Assembly: GCA_003168355.1 (NCBI GenBank)
Contig: PMSQ01000038.1
Span: forward strand, 1 to 39,380
From: Acidobacteriaceae bacterium
GTDB lineage: Bacteria; Acidobacteriota; Terriglobia; Terriglobales; Acidobacteriaceae
Length of the DNA stretch: 39,380 bases
Direction of reading: 5' to 3'
Every line of letters begins with the position of its first letter. Within the stretch, counting starts at the first letter, position 1. This document shows, piece by piece, positions 26,176 to 33,095 of the stretch. Under the pieces are notes generated by a model. The model ran no database searches. It was not told the DNA's origin and was given only the letters and a program-made list of their open reading frames with translations. A program made the translations under genes and the position numbers.

Positions 26176-27350
26176 ACCACATTCTCCAGCGCCAGCGCCA
26201 TGCCCAGCCCGCCACTGACGCACAGCGTGGCCACGCCGCGTTTCGTGTTGCGCTTCAGCATCTCGTGCAATAACGTGACCGTGATGCGCGTGCCGGTGCA
26301 GCCAATGGGATGCCCGATCGCGATCGCTCCGCCGTTCACGTTGAGCCGGTCGCGGTCGAAATTCAGTTCGCGGTCACAGGCCAGCACCTGGGCGGCGAAG
26401 GCTTCGTTCAGTTCAATCAATCCGAAATCGTGCAGCCTGAGGTTGTGTTTCTCTTCCAGCTTGCGCAAGGCCGGGACCGGCCCAATCCCCATGGTGCGGG
26501 GATCGACTCCAGCCGAAGTCACAGCCGAGATTCGTGCCAGCGGCTTCAGGTTGTTCGTCTTCACGAAATGTTCGTTCGCCACAACCACGGCGGCCGCGCC
26601 ATCGGTGATTCCCGAAGAGTTACCCGCGGTAACGGTTCCGCTTTTCGAGAATACCGGAGCCAGCTTTCCCAGCTTTTCCATGCTCGCGTCCGCGAAGGGA
26701 TGTTCGTCGCGGCTCAATGTGGTTGTGCTCTTCTTGCCCTCAATAGTGACCGGCGCAAGCTCAGCATCGAATCGGCCAGCGGCAATCGCCCTGCCAGCGC
26801 GGGCTTGCGACATCAGCGCGTATTCATCCTGCTCTTCGCGCGAGATCTTGTAATGCTCAGCCAGCACTTCGGCGGTTTCGCCCATGACCATCTTTGCCAT
26901 GGGACAGAAGAACCCATCGCGATACATGCCGTCGACCAGTTCCTGATTGCCCAGCCGGTATCCCCAGCGTGCTTCAAGATAGTAAGGAACCCGCGACATG
27001 GACTCCGTGCCGCCGGCCAGAATGCAACTCGCATCGCCGAGCAGAATAGCCTGATAAGCCAGCGCGATCGACTTCATCCCCGATGCGCAGGCCTTGTTCA
27101 CCGTGAACGCCGGTACTTCCTGCGGCACACCGCTGCGAATGGAAATCTGCCGCGCCGGATTCGGGCCGCCGCCGGCCTGCCGCGCATTGCCGAAGATGGT
27201 TTCTTCCACTTGCTCCGGCTGGATCTTGGCGCGCTCGATTGCAGCCTTCGCCGCCACCACGCCTATGTCGGACGCCGTCAGCGAAGCCAGCGATCCGCCG
27301 AATTTCCCGATCGGTGTGCGCACCGCGGAGAGAATGTAGACTGCCTGCAA
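26172..27350 (-). CDS. Acetyl-CoA C-acetyltransferase (thiolase)
   Basis: The enzyme condenses or cleaves acyl-CoA (acetoacetyl-CoA and related) in fatty-acid breakdown or polymer and ketone metabolism. The 392-residue product has the nucleophile Cys88 in NKACASGMKS, the NEAFAAQVLA block, GGAIAIGHPIGCTGTR with the catalytic His, and CVSGGLGMA with the second Cys. The TTG at 27350 is preferred: GGAGGT lies seven bases upstream, the protein then starts M-QAVYILSAVRTPIGKFGG like other thiolases, and the nucleophile falls at position 88, as in characterised thiolases. An ATG six codons upstream (27368) has no ribosome site. The stop overlaps the downstream GNAT start. Confidence 0.93.
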   Translation of the reverse strand: MQAVYILSAVRTPIGKFGGSLASLTASDIGVVAAKAAIERAKIQPEQVEETIFGNARQAGGGPNPARQISIRSGVPQEVPAFTVNKACASGMKSIALAYQAILLGDASCILAGGTESMSRVPYYLEARWGYRLGNQELVDGMYRDGFFCPMAKMVMGETAEVLAEHYKISREEQDEYALMSQARAGRAIAAGRFDAELAPVTIEGKKSTTTLSRDEHPFADASMEKLGKLAPVFSKSGTVTAGNSSGITDGAAAVVVANEHFVKTNNLKPLARISAVTSAGVDPRTMGIGPVPALRKLEEKHNLRLHDFGLIELNEAFAAQVLACDRELNFDRDRLNVNGGAIAIGHPIGCTGTRITVTLLHEMLKRNTKRGVATLCVSGGLGMALALENVV

Positions 27351-27407
27351 AGTATTACCTCCAAGCATTGGAGTCTAGCAGGGTGGGGAAGGGTGCGAGA
27401 GGGCGGG

Positions 27408-27830
27408 TTAGGCGAATGGATTCGCGATCCGCAGGTTTTCAATCTTGCGCCCGTGCTGAAAGTCCTCGCTGTAGAGCTGCTCGCACTGCCCTTCCAGCGC
27501 CGCCGCAACGATGAGCGAGTCGTACCACGATATCCGGTGTCTCCCAGCGATCCGCAAAGCGGCGAAATAAAGGGCAGGCGAAGAATGTATAGCCAGCAGA
27601 GGACGGAGCACAGTGATGAGGTATTGTTCGGCCTCGGCCGCGCTCATTGGTTGAGCGAAACGCCGGAATGCGACGTTGAAGAACTCCTGCACGACCTGAT
27701 AGCTGATTATTCCCTCGCCAGTGTCCGCAGCCCGTCGAATGAGTTGAGCAGCCTTTTTGGCTTTGGCCGGAGCCGTGTCGTCGAAGGTATAGACGAAGAG
27801 ATTGGTATCAAGAAAAAACCTATCGCTCAT
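27408..27830 (-). CDS. VapC-type PIN-domain toxin
   Basis: The 140-residue product is a PIN-domain ribonuclease of a type II toxin-antitoxin pair. The acidic active-site residues are visible: Asp in FFLDTNLFVYTFDD, Glu in ISYQVVQEFFNVA, and the Asp pair region SWYDSLIVAAAL. The end SEDFQHGRKIENLRIANPF is the usual PIN tail. It starts inside the antitoxin gene (11-base overlap), as is common for coupled toxin translation. No truncation is seen, so it is probably functional. Confidence 0.92.
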   Translation of the reverse strand: MSDRFFLDTNLFVYTFDDTAPAKAKKAAQLIRRAADTGEGIISYQVVQEFFNVAFRRFAQPMSAAEAEQYLITVLRPLLAIHSSPALYFAALRIAGRHRISWYDSLIVAAALEGQCEQLYSEDFQHGRKIENLRIANPFA

Positions 27831-28038
27831 TCATCTCGTCCCGAGTGTAAGGGCCCGATGACCGCACATGTCTGAGTCGTCGCATCAGCGCATCCACGGC
27901 GGCTCCGCCTCCCGCTTGCGCCGCATACTGCTCCAGCCACTCGCGGAAGGCTGCGTTTAGGGTCGTGTGCCGCGTCTGGGCTACCAGTCGCGCCTGCTCG
28001 ATCAGGTTTTCCTCCGCGCTCAGAGTAATGTTCTTCAT
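27820..28038 (-). CDS. VapB-type antitoxin (ribbon-helix-helix)
   Basis: The 72-residue product is a short ribbon-helix-helix antitoxin: MKNITLSAEENLIEQARLVA, with a strand (KNITLS) and the helix-turn-helix TTLNAAFREWLEQYA. A basic C-terminal tail (MRRLRHVRSSGPYTRDEMNE) presumably binds the PIN toxin. ATG 28038 is chosen; the ten codons upstream run through a perfect operator palindrome. It is the first gene of the pair with the PIN toxin downstream. Confidence 0.85.
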   Translation of the reverse strand: MKNITLSAEENLIEQARLVAQTRHTTLNAAFREWLEQYAAQAGGGAAVDALMRRLRHVRSSGPYTRDEMNER

Positions 28039-28042
28039 GTGA

Positions 28043-28060
28043 AAATAGTGTACACTATTT
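28043..28060. promoter_or_regulatory. Perfect 18-bp palindromic operator of vapBC
   Basis: AAATAGTGTACACTATTT is perfectly palindromic and lies four bases upstream of the antitoxin ATG. A separate half-site, CACTATT, is at 28094-28100. Antitoxins of this class repress their own promoter by binding such palindromes. Confidence 0.8.
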
Positions 28061-28129
28061 CCGTGCAACGCGGGCGTTTAATCTTGCAGTTTTCACTATT
28101 CTGTAACTAGTGTTGCGCCCCGGGGCTGA

Positions 28130-28381
28130 ATGCGAATGCGTCAGGGTCTGCTCAAATTGAAAGTAGTAAGAGCAAAAGGCGTCCTAACATTTGTTAGGGC
28201 GATTCTCGCTTTAGCTTCGAGCGTGATTGTGGGCGTGATGGTATTCGGCCTACTAGGGTCTTTTCTCTTTCGCAAGGGAATCATGAGCGATGCCGCCCTG
28301 TTCGTCTTCCCGTGGTACGGGTTAATCCCCGGGTTCATCGCTGGCGCCATCTGGTACATAAAAATCATGGTTGGCAAATAA
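28130..28381 (+). CDS. Small membrane protein of unknown function
   Basis: The 83-residue product begins with a basic stretch (MRMRQGLLKLKVVRAKG) and has two clear membrane helices: FVRAILALASSVIVGVMVFG and, later, FPWYGLIPGFIAGAIWYIKI. It resembles generic two-helix inner-membrane proteins and carries no motif. Ribosome-binding support is weak. It sits between the divergent vapBC pair and rpsP. Confidence 0.5.
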   Translation: MRMRQGLLKLKVVRAKGVLTFVRAILALASSVIVGVMVFGLLGSFLFRKGIMSDAALFVFPWYGLIPGFIAGAIWYIKIMVGK

Positions 28382-28490
28382 ATGAACGTAGTCGGCCGTC
28401 TGCTCCGCCCTTGCCATTCCACCTAACCTCCGGCATAATAAGTGTTTGTTTCGACCTCGCCGGACTCTTCCGGAACAAGGATATACATCA

Positions 28491-28748
28491 GTGTTAATGA
28501 TTCGACTGTCGCGCATGGGTGCGCGCAAACAACCGCATTACCGCATTGTGGTGATTGAGAAGGCACGCGCGCGCAATGGCCGGCCGGTGGAAGTGGTGGG
28601 AACGTACAATCCTCGCACCAACCCCGCCAGCGTGGAGTTCAAGCGCGACCGCGTGAACTATTGGGTGTCGAAGGGCGCGCAAATGTCAGAGCGGGTGGGC
28701 AAGCTGTTCTCCAAGCCCCCGGTCGCACCGGCGGTTCCCGCGGCATAA
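28491..28748 (+). CDS. rpsP: 30S ribosomal protein bS16
   Basis: Small-subunit protein bS16 of 85 residues. IRLSRMGARKQPHYRIVVIE is the family start and GRPVEVVGTYNPRTNP its central motif, followed by WVSKGAQMSERVGKLF. GTG 28491, with AAGGA nine bases upstream, gives MLMIRLSRMG, which lines up with the MVTIRL/MLAIRL starts of other bS16 proteins. It is preferred to the ATG two codons later and to upstream codons. It opens the conserved translation cluster with khpA, rimM, trmD and rplS. Confidence 0.95.
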   Translation: MLMIRLSRMGARKQPHYRIVVIEKARARNGRPVEVVGTYNPRTNPASVEFKRDRVNYWVSKGAQMSERVGKLFSKPPVAPAVPAA

Positions 28749-28807
28749 CAACAGGGCTGCAGAAAGATTCCGCAGCCGGAGTGCCACAGATCGCATGACT
28801 GGACCCA

Positions 28808-29050
28808 ATGACTGAAACCACTGGAGATGTTCGCGCTCTCATGGAGCAGATTGCGAAGTGGATCGTCGATGCTCCCGACCAAGTTTTCGTGGACCATCTC
28901 GATGACGACGTGATCGAACTGGAAGTCGCGGAAGCTGACGTGGGCAAAGTCATCGGACGTCAAGGCCGCAACGTCCGCGCCCTGCGCACGCTTCTGAGCG
29001 CCGCGGGAGTGCGGGCGCGAAAGCGATACACTCTGGAAGTCATCGACTGA
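28808..29050 (+). CDS. khpA: KH-domain RNA-binding protein KhpA
   Basis: The 80-residue protein has a single KH domain with the GXXG loop in VIGRQGRNVRALRTLLSAAG and ends in TLEVID, as in the KhpA/YlqC family. These proteins form a KhpA/KhpB RNA-binding pair in many bacteria. Its place between rpsP and rimM is the usual one. A small hairpin (GGCTGC...GCAGCC, 28755-28777) lies between rpsP and this gene. Confidence 0.93.
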   Translation: MTETTGDVRALMEQIAKWIVDAPDQVFVDHLDDDVIELEVAEADVGKVIGRQGRNVRALRTLLSAAGVRARKRYTLEVID

Positions 29051-29069
29051 TGGCTGGCTTGTTTTGAAA

Positions 29070-29130
29070 GGGCGCGGCTTTTAGCCGCGCCCTGCTGGGG
29101 CAACGAGAATCCGGGCTTTAGCCCCCGAGG
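29070..29130. repeat. Two-part dispersed repeat: hairpin plus CGGGCTTTAGC tail
   Basis: A perfect 9-bp hairpin GGGCGCGGC-TTTTA-GCCGCGCCC (29070-29092) is followed by CGGGCTTTAGCCCCCGAGG (29112-29130), which ends exactly at the rimM GTG. A second copy with the same two-part layout is at 32183-32241. Confidence 0.6.
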
Positions 29131-29781
29131 GTGTTTGCTTCCCTTCGCGAAAAGAGCGCCGGGGCAGGGAACCGGACCATTCGCGATCCTGAAACCAGTG
29201 CTGAGTTCATTACGCTGGCCCGCGTGGTGAAAACCCAGGGCCGCCGCGGCGAAGTTGCGGCAGAGATTCTCAGCGATGTTCCGGGGAGATTCGTTCTGGG
29301 GATGCGGTTGTTGGTGCTGCCGCGCGAGCCGGACGGTCGCCGTCGTGAACTTGAAGTGGAAGAGCTCTGGCCTCACAAAGGTCTGCTGGTGCTGAAGTTC
29401 GCCGGAGTGGATTCGATTTCCGAGGCGGAAGCGCTGGTTGGGTGCGAATTGCAGGTGCTGCGCACCCAGCGTTCGCCACTGCAAGCGGGATGGAACTACG
29501 TGAGCGACCTGGTAGGTTGTGCGATCCTTGACCATGATCGTGAGATCGGACGGATTGAGGATGTTCAGTTTGGAGCAGGCGAAGCCCCGTTGTTAATCGT
29601 GCGCGACGCTGCATCCCGGCTGGTGGAAGTGCCTTTCGCCGAGGCGTATCTCGGCAGCGTCGATGTAGAGCGGAAACAGGTGCGCATGAAGTTGCCCGAA
29701 GGCCTGCTGGAAGTAAACGCTCCGCTCACTGCAGAAGAAAAGCAGGAGCAGACGCAGCCACAAAGAAAGAAAAAAGGTTGA
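29131..29781 (+). CDS. rimM: Ribosome maturation factor RimM
   Basis: RimM helps assemble the head of the 30S subunit and binds uS19. The N-terminal beta-barrel shows the family start FITLARVVKTQGRRGEVAAE and the PRC-barrel part shows YVSDLVGCAILDHDREIGR with VPFAEAYLGSVDVERK. GTG 29131 is forced: a stop lies four codons upstream and no other start codon precedes the conserved region. The GTG directly abuts a dispersed repeat, so it has no normally spaced ribosome site. The first 25 residues are not conserved and the C-terminus is lysine-rich. Confidence 0.92.
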   Translation: MFASLREKSAGAGNRTIRDPETSAEFITLARVVKTQGRRGEVAAEILSDVPGRFVLGMRLLVLPREPDGRRRELEVEELWPHKGLLVLKFAGVDSISEAEALVGCELQVLRTQRSPLQAGWNYVSDLVGCAILDHDREIGRIEDVQFGAGEAPLLIVRDAASRLVEVPFAEAYLGSVDVERKQVRMKLPEGLLEVNAPLTAEEKQEQTQPQRKKKG

Positions 29782-29836
29782 CAGAAAGAGGCGCAGAGCG
29801 AAGCCTTTTACTGAGAACTGAGAACTGAGTCACGCG

Positions 29837-30637
29837 ATGAAGGCCGACATTGTCACCATCTTTCCGGACTTCTTTCGCGGGCCGCTGGAATACGGGATCA
29901 CGCGCCGGGCTCAGGAAATGGGGCTGGCGGCAATTCAAGTCCACGATCTGCGGGAGTTTACTCACGATCGTCACCGCACCGTGGATGACCGTCCTTTTGG
30001 TGGCGGCGAAGGCATGGTGTTGAAGCCGGAACCGCTGTTTGAATGTTTGGAGTCGATGGGCGTTGCGCCACGGGAGGAACGCCTTGCTGGACGAGTGAAG
30101 CAATCGGTAATTTTGCTCTCGGCGCAGGGGCTACCGTTCACGCAGAGAGTTGCAGCGGAATTGGCATCGCTTGACCGCATCGTTTTGCTCTGCGGTCGGT
30201 ACGAAGGTGTGGATGAGCGCGTGGCCGACTTCCTCGCCGACCGCGAGCTTTCCATCGGCGACTATGTTCTGAGCGGCGGAGAAATGGCCGCGGCCGTAAT
30301 CGTGGAAACGGTGATGCGGTTGCTTCCTGGAGCTGTCGGAAACGAAGCGTCAACCCAGCAGGAATCGTTTACGATTGACGTGAAGCCGAAAAGCTCGGGC
30401 GCTGCGGATTCGACTTGCGGCTCGAACGGATTGCTCGACTACCCGCACTACACCCGGCCAGCGGAGTTTCGCGGGATTGCGGTGCCGGAGGCGTTGATGT
30501 CCGGCAACCACGAAGAGATTCGCAAGTGGCGCCGCCAGCGGGCGCTGGAGAAGACGTTCCGCAACCGTCCTGACTTGCTGGAGGGTGCGGCGCTGAGCGC
30601 GGAAGATAAAAAGTTTCTGGCCGGAATTAAGAATTAA
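29837..30637 (+). CDS. trmD: tRNA (guanine37-N1)-methyltransferase TrmD
   Basis: TrmD methylates G37 of tRNAs read with CNN codons and prevents +1 frameshifts. The 266-residue product has the SPOUT/trefoil-knot motifs ILLSAQGLPFTQRVA, LLCGRYEGVDERVADF and SIGDYVLSGGEMAAAVIVET. The C-terminal domain has LLDYPHYTRPAEFRG. Residues about 180-198 (DVKPKSSGAADSTCGSNG) are an insertion before LLDYPHYTRP compared with typical TrmD. ATG 29837 has no strong ribosome site but starts the conserved MKADIVTIFPDFF. Confidence 0.97.
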   Translation: MKADIVTIFPDFFRGPLEYGITRRAQEMGLAAIQVHDLREFTHDRHRTVDDRPFGGGEGMVLKPEPLFECLESMGVAPREERLAGRVKQSVILLSAQGLPFTQRVAAELASLDRIVLLCGRYEGVDERVADFLADRELSIGDYVLSGGEMAAAVIVETVMRLLPGAVGNEASTQQESFTIDVKPKSSGAADSTCGSNGLLDYPHYTRPAEFRGIAVPEALMSGNHEEIRKWRRQRALEKTFRNRPDLLEGAALSAEDKKFLAGIKN

Positions 30638-30672
30638 ATTCAGTAACGTGCTGTTCGGAACAAGTTACATTT

Positions 30673-30765
30673 TGTCATTCCGAACCGGCGTTCTGTGCCG
30701 GTGAGGAACCTGCTGTGGGTCGGAGAGGAGCAGATTCCTCGCGCGATAAGCGCTTCGGAATGACA
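30673..30765. repeat. Long palindromic repeat, TGTCATTCCGAA arms
   Basis: Perfect 12-bp inverted arms TGTCATTCCGAA / TTCGGAATGACA enclose nested pairs (CCGGCG...GCCGG and GAGGAACCTG/CAGATTCCTC). The 93-base element could fold into a long hairpin. It is related in ends (..GGAATGACA / ..GGATGACA) to the elements at 8071 and 35465. Confidence 0.65.
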
Positions 30766-30820
30766 TATCCGGAAAAAGAGTTTAAAGATAGGATTTCAGA
30801 ATTCAGAAGGGCTAACCATC

Positions 30821-31174
30821 ATGTCGAACTTAATCATCGAAAAACTGCTGGCCAAAACCCAACGCACCGACATTCCCGCATTCCATCCGGGTGACACCGT
30901 TCGCGTTCACGTGAAGATCAAAGAAGGCGACAAAGAGCGCTTGCAGGCGTTTGAAGGCGTCGTGATCAAGCGCGACAACGGTCCGCAGGCCAGCTTCACC
31001 GTGCGCAAGATCAGCTTCGGCCAGGGTGTGGAGCGCATCTTCCCCGTCCATTCCAAAGTGATCGACAAAGTGGATCTGCTGCGCTCGTCCAAAGTCCGCC
31101 GCGCCAAGCTGTATTATCTGCGCGGCCTCAAGGGCAAGGCGGCTCGCCTGCGCGACGTCGAAAAACCGAGCTGA
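30821..31174 (+). CDS. rplS: 50S ribosomal protein bL19
   Basis: Large-subunit protein bL19 at the 30S-50S interface; 117 residues, normal length. Family motifs include [39 protein letters not shown] and [20 protein letters not shown]. The end [20 protein letters not shown] is the standard C-terminus. ATG 30821 is secure. Its last codons run into a 15-bp tandem repeat. Confidence 0.98.
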   Translation: MSNLIIEKLLAKTQRTDIPAFHPGDTVRVHVKIKEGDKERLQAFEGVVIKRDNGPQASFTVRKISFGQGVERIFPVHSKVIDKVDLLRSSKVRRAKLYYLRGLKGKAARLRDVEKPS

Positions 31175-31229
31175 ACACTGTTTGGCTGAACATTGTTTCA
31201 CCGAACATTGTTTGGCTGAACATTGCCTG
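31170..31229. repeat. Four tandem 15-bp repeats after rplS
   Basis: Units start at 31170, 31185, 31200 and 31215 and follow the pattern GCTGAACATTGTTTG with one to three changes each. The first unit includes the rplS stop codon. Confidence 0.85.
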
Positions 31230-31272
31230 GTGGGTCCGTTGCCTTGCGTCCTCAAGCAGCGGAAGGCAATCT

Positions 31273-32067
31273 CTATCCTGCGATCGCTGCCAGTTGCTCC
31301 GTGACGACTTCGAGGTCGGCGAAGTCGTGCGCGCGTGGCTTTTTCAACCGATCCAACACATAGCCAAGCAGGGGACGGTCGCCCTGCCGGATTTCCTGAA
31401 ACTCCACGCCCATAGCGCGGTCCTCCGCGGTATATCTCACGTGCCCGCGCAGCGCAACGCTGACATCGCACATATTCAAAACCAGCCTTAGAGCAGTGCC
31501 GGGAGTGAGAAGATTTCCGGCGCTGATGAGGCATCCATATTCTGAAATCTGTTCCAGGCGTCCCTCCACGCGGGATTGTCCGCCGATCTCTGCCAAGTCG
31601 GCGCCTCCCTCCACCTGGAAGCGCGGCCGCCGGCGGCGATTCTGATCGCCCTTGCGGAAGGCATTCATCACCGGCTTCCGGTTTGGTCCGGCCGGAATGA
31701 CCGGCAGATACTGCTCTTCCATTTGCCGCAACTCTTCTTCCCAGGGAGTCCTGCTGCCCTCGACACATTCCACCGTGAATTGGCCGCGAAGCGCTGAGTT
31801 GGGATCCGCAGTCCAGACTATCTGGCAAACGGACTTGTGGCGTCCCCGTTCCACCGTCACCAAATCTCCCACCTTAACATCGCGGACGCTCAGCAACCGC
31901 GCGCCTCGCGGGTGGATATCATAAGTGCAAGCCATCTCCAGACCGTCGCGTCCGCCGTTTTGCATGTGAGTGAGTCGAACCGGGAGGGCCAGGTGAATCA
32001 ACTTCTCGATGGGCGCGGCATCGTGTGGCGCACCATCTTGCCGGGATTGGATTGCTTCGTCGTTCAC
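31273..32067 (-). CDS. PilZ-like domain protein
   Basis: The roughly 264-residue protein has two related beta-barrel segments. The second (residues about 145-245) resembles PilZ: a basic RRRRPRFQVEG start in place of RxxxR, EQISEYGCLISAG near the usual (D/N)xSxxG, and a later GHVRYTAEDRAMGVEF. The first segment (DIHPRGARLLSV, VGDLVTVERGRHKSVCQIVW) looks like a similar barrel. PilZ domains bind cyclic di-GMP; here the second motif is imperfect, so ligand binding is uncertain. The start is one of two adjacent GTG codons; 32067 gives AGGAG a five-base spacing. It is on the opposite strand inside the translation cluster. Confidence 0.7.
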   Translation of the reverse strand: MNDEAIQSRQDGAPHDAAPIEKLIHLALPVRLTHMQNGGRDGLEMACTYDIHPRGARLLSVRDVKVGDLVTVERGRHKSVCQIVWTADPNSALRGQFTVECVEGSRTPWEEELRQMEEQYLPVIPAGPNRKPVMNAFRKGDQNRRRRPRFQVEGGADLAEIGGQSRVEGRLEQISEYGCLISAGNLLTPGTALRLVLNMCDVSVALRGHVRYTAEDRAMGVEFQEIRQGDRPLLGYVLDRLKKPRAHDFADLEVVTEQLAAIAG

Positions 32068-32105
32068 CACTGCTCCTCGCGAACCGGATTGTCGTCAACA
32101 TAGCA

Positions 32106-32130
32106 GTACATGTCCGACCGGACAATGTAC
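32106..32130. promoter_or_regulatory. Inverted repeat upstream of the PilZ-like gene
   Basis: GTACA-TGTCCG-AC-CGGACA-A-TGTAC is an inverted repeat with one bulged base, 38 bases before the PilZ gene start. It is a plausible operator; the regulator is unknown. Confidence 0.5.
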
Positions 32131-32182
32131 GTTCGTAATCAAAGTAATGGTTACTAGTCCATCTCATAAATTGTTTTGGACA

Positions 32183-32241
32183 GGGCACGGCTTCAGCCAT
32201 GCCGCGAGAGCTAATAAAGCCGCGGGTTTTAGCACCTGAGG
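32183..32241. repeat. Second copy of the two-part dispersed repeat
   Basis: An imperfect hairpin GGCACGGCTTCAGCCATGCC (32184-32203) is followed by CGGGTTTTAGCACCTGAGG (32223-32241), which matches 16 of 19 bases of the tail at 29112-29130. Spacing between the parts is also nearly the same (40 versus 42 bases). Confidence 0.6.
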
Positions 32242-32318
32242 GGTCCGGCGATTTCAGAAGTTTCGTTGGCTTCGCATCTTTCCCGCTTGCCGAAATCCGC
32301 GTTGGCGAGTGAAGATGG

Positions 32319-33065
32319 ATGGCACACTTCATTCTCGGTTCAATGTCGAGCGCTGCGAAGGTTTCGTGCGAGTTCGTGCTTTCTCCGTCGGCGGCGAAAC
32401 TGCGGCTGCTGAAAAAGCTGCGCTGCACGCTCCGCTATGAAAAAAATGCCTGGGCATCCGGCGCGGCCATGGTGGCCGGAGTGGACGAGGTGGGACGCGG
32501 ATCGCTGTTCGGACCGGTGGTGGCGGCGGCCGTGATTCTTGACCGCAGTTACCGCGTTCGTGGATTGCGTGATTCCAAGCTGCTGCTGCCGGAACGCCGC
32601 GAACTGCTGGCGCCGCGCATTCGTGAACATGCGATCGCTTGGGCGGTGGCGGCGGTGGATGCGGCGCGCATCGACCAGATCAACATCTATCAGGCGTCGC
32701 GGCTCGCTATGCGCGACGCGGTGATGCGCCTGCAACCTGCGGCCGACCATTTGCTGATCGATGCCATGCGCCTCGATTGCGAGCTGCCGCAGCGGGCGAT
32801 CATCCACGGCGATGCGCTTTCCGCCTCGATTGCGGCGGCTTCGATTCTGGCCAAAGTGGAGCGCGACCGCATTATGTGCGAGTGGGATGCGGTCTTCCCC
32901 GAGTACGGCCTCGCCTCGCACAAGGGCTACAGCACGCCGCAGCATCTGGCGGCGCTGGAGCAGTACGGTCCAACGCCGCTGCATCGGCAGTCGTTTGCTC
33001 CGGTGTGGAGTACGACGGCGGAGCAAGTGGTTTTCGAGTTCGAGGAGCCTTTATCATACCTTTGA
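32319..33065 (+). CDS. rnhB: Ribonuclease HII
   Basis: RNase HII removes ribonucleotides and RNA primers from RNA-DNA hybrids. The 248-residue product has the active-site segment VAGVDEVGRGSLFGPVVAAA (Asp, Glu), then GLRDSKLLLPERRE, LLIDAMRLD with the third acid, and ALSASIAAASILAKVERDRI. The C-terminus has the family block GLASHKGYSTPQHLAAL. An N-terminal helix block (LLKKLRCTLRYEKNAWASG) precedes the core. ATG 32319 or ATG 32343 could be the start; neither has a clear ribosome site. Confidence 0.95.
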   Translation: MAHFILGSMSSAAKVSCEFVLSPSAAKLRLLKKLRCTLRYEKNAWASGAAMVAGVDEVGRGSLFGPVVAAAVILDRSYRVRGLRDSKLLLPERRELLAPRIREHAIAWAVAAVDAARIDQINIYQASRLAMRDAVMRLQPAADHLLIDAMRLDCELPQRAIIHGDALSASIAAASILAKVERDRIMCEWDAVFPEYGLASHKGYSTPQHLAALEQYGPTPLHRQSFAPVWSTTAEQVVFEFEEPLSYL

Positions 33066-33095
33066 AGCGCTGCGCCACCCCAAATCATTGGAAAC

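Noticed and set aside
26310-27875. 521-codon open frame antisense to thiolase
   Set aside because: Spans thiolase and part of the PIN toxin on the other strand; no motif, consistent with a GC-driven shadow.
30830-31828. 332-codon frame antisense to rplS and its tandem repeat
   Set aside because: Shadow; its AKQCS repeats are the 15-bp tandem repeat read on the other strand.
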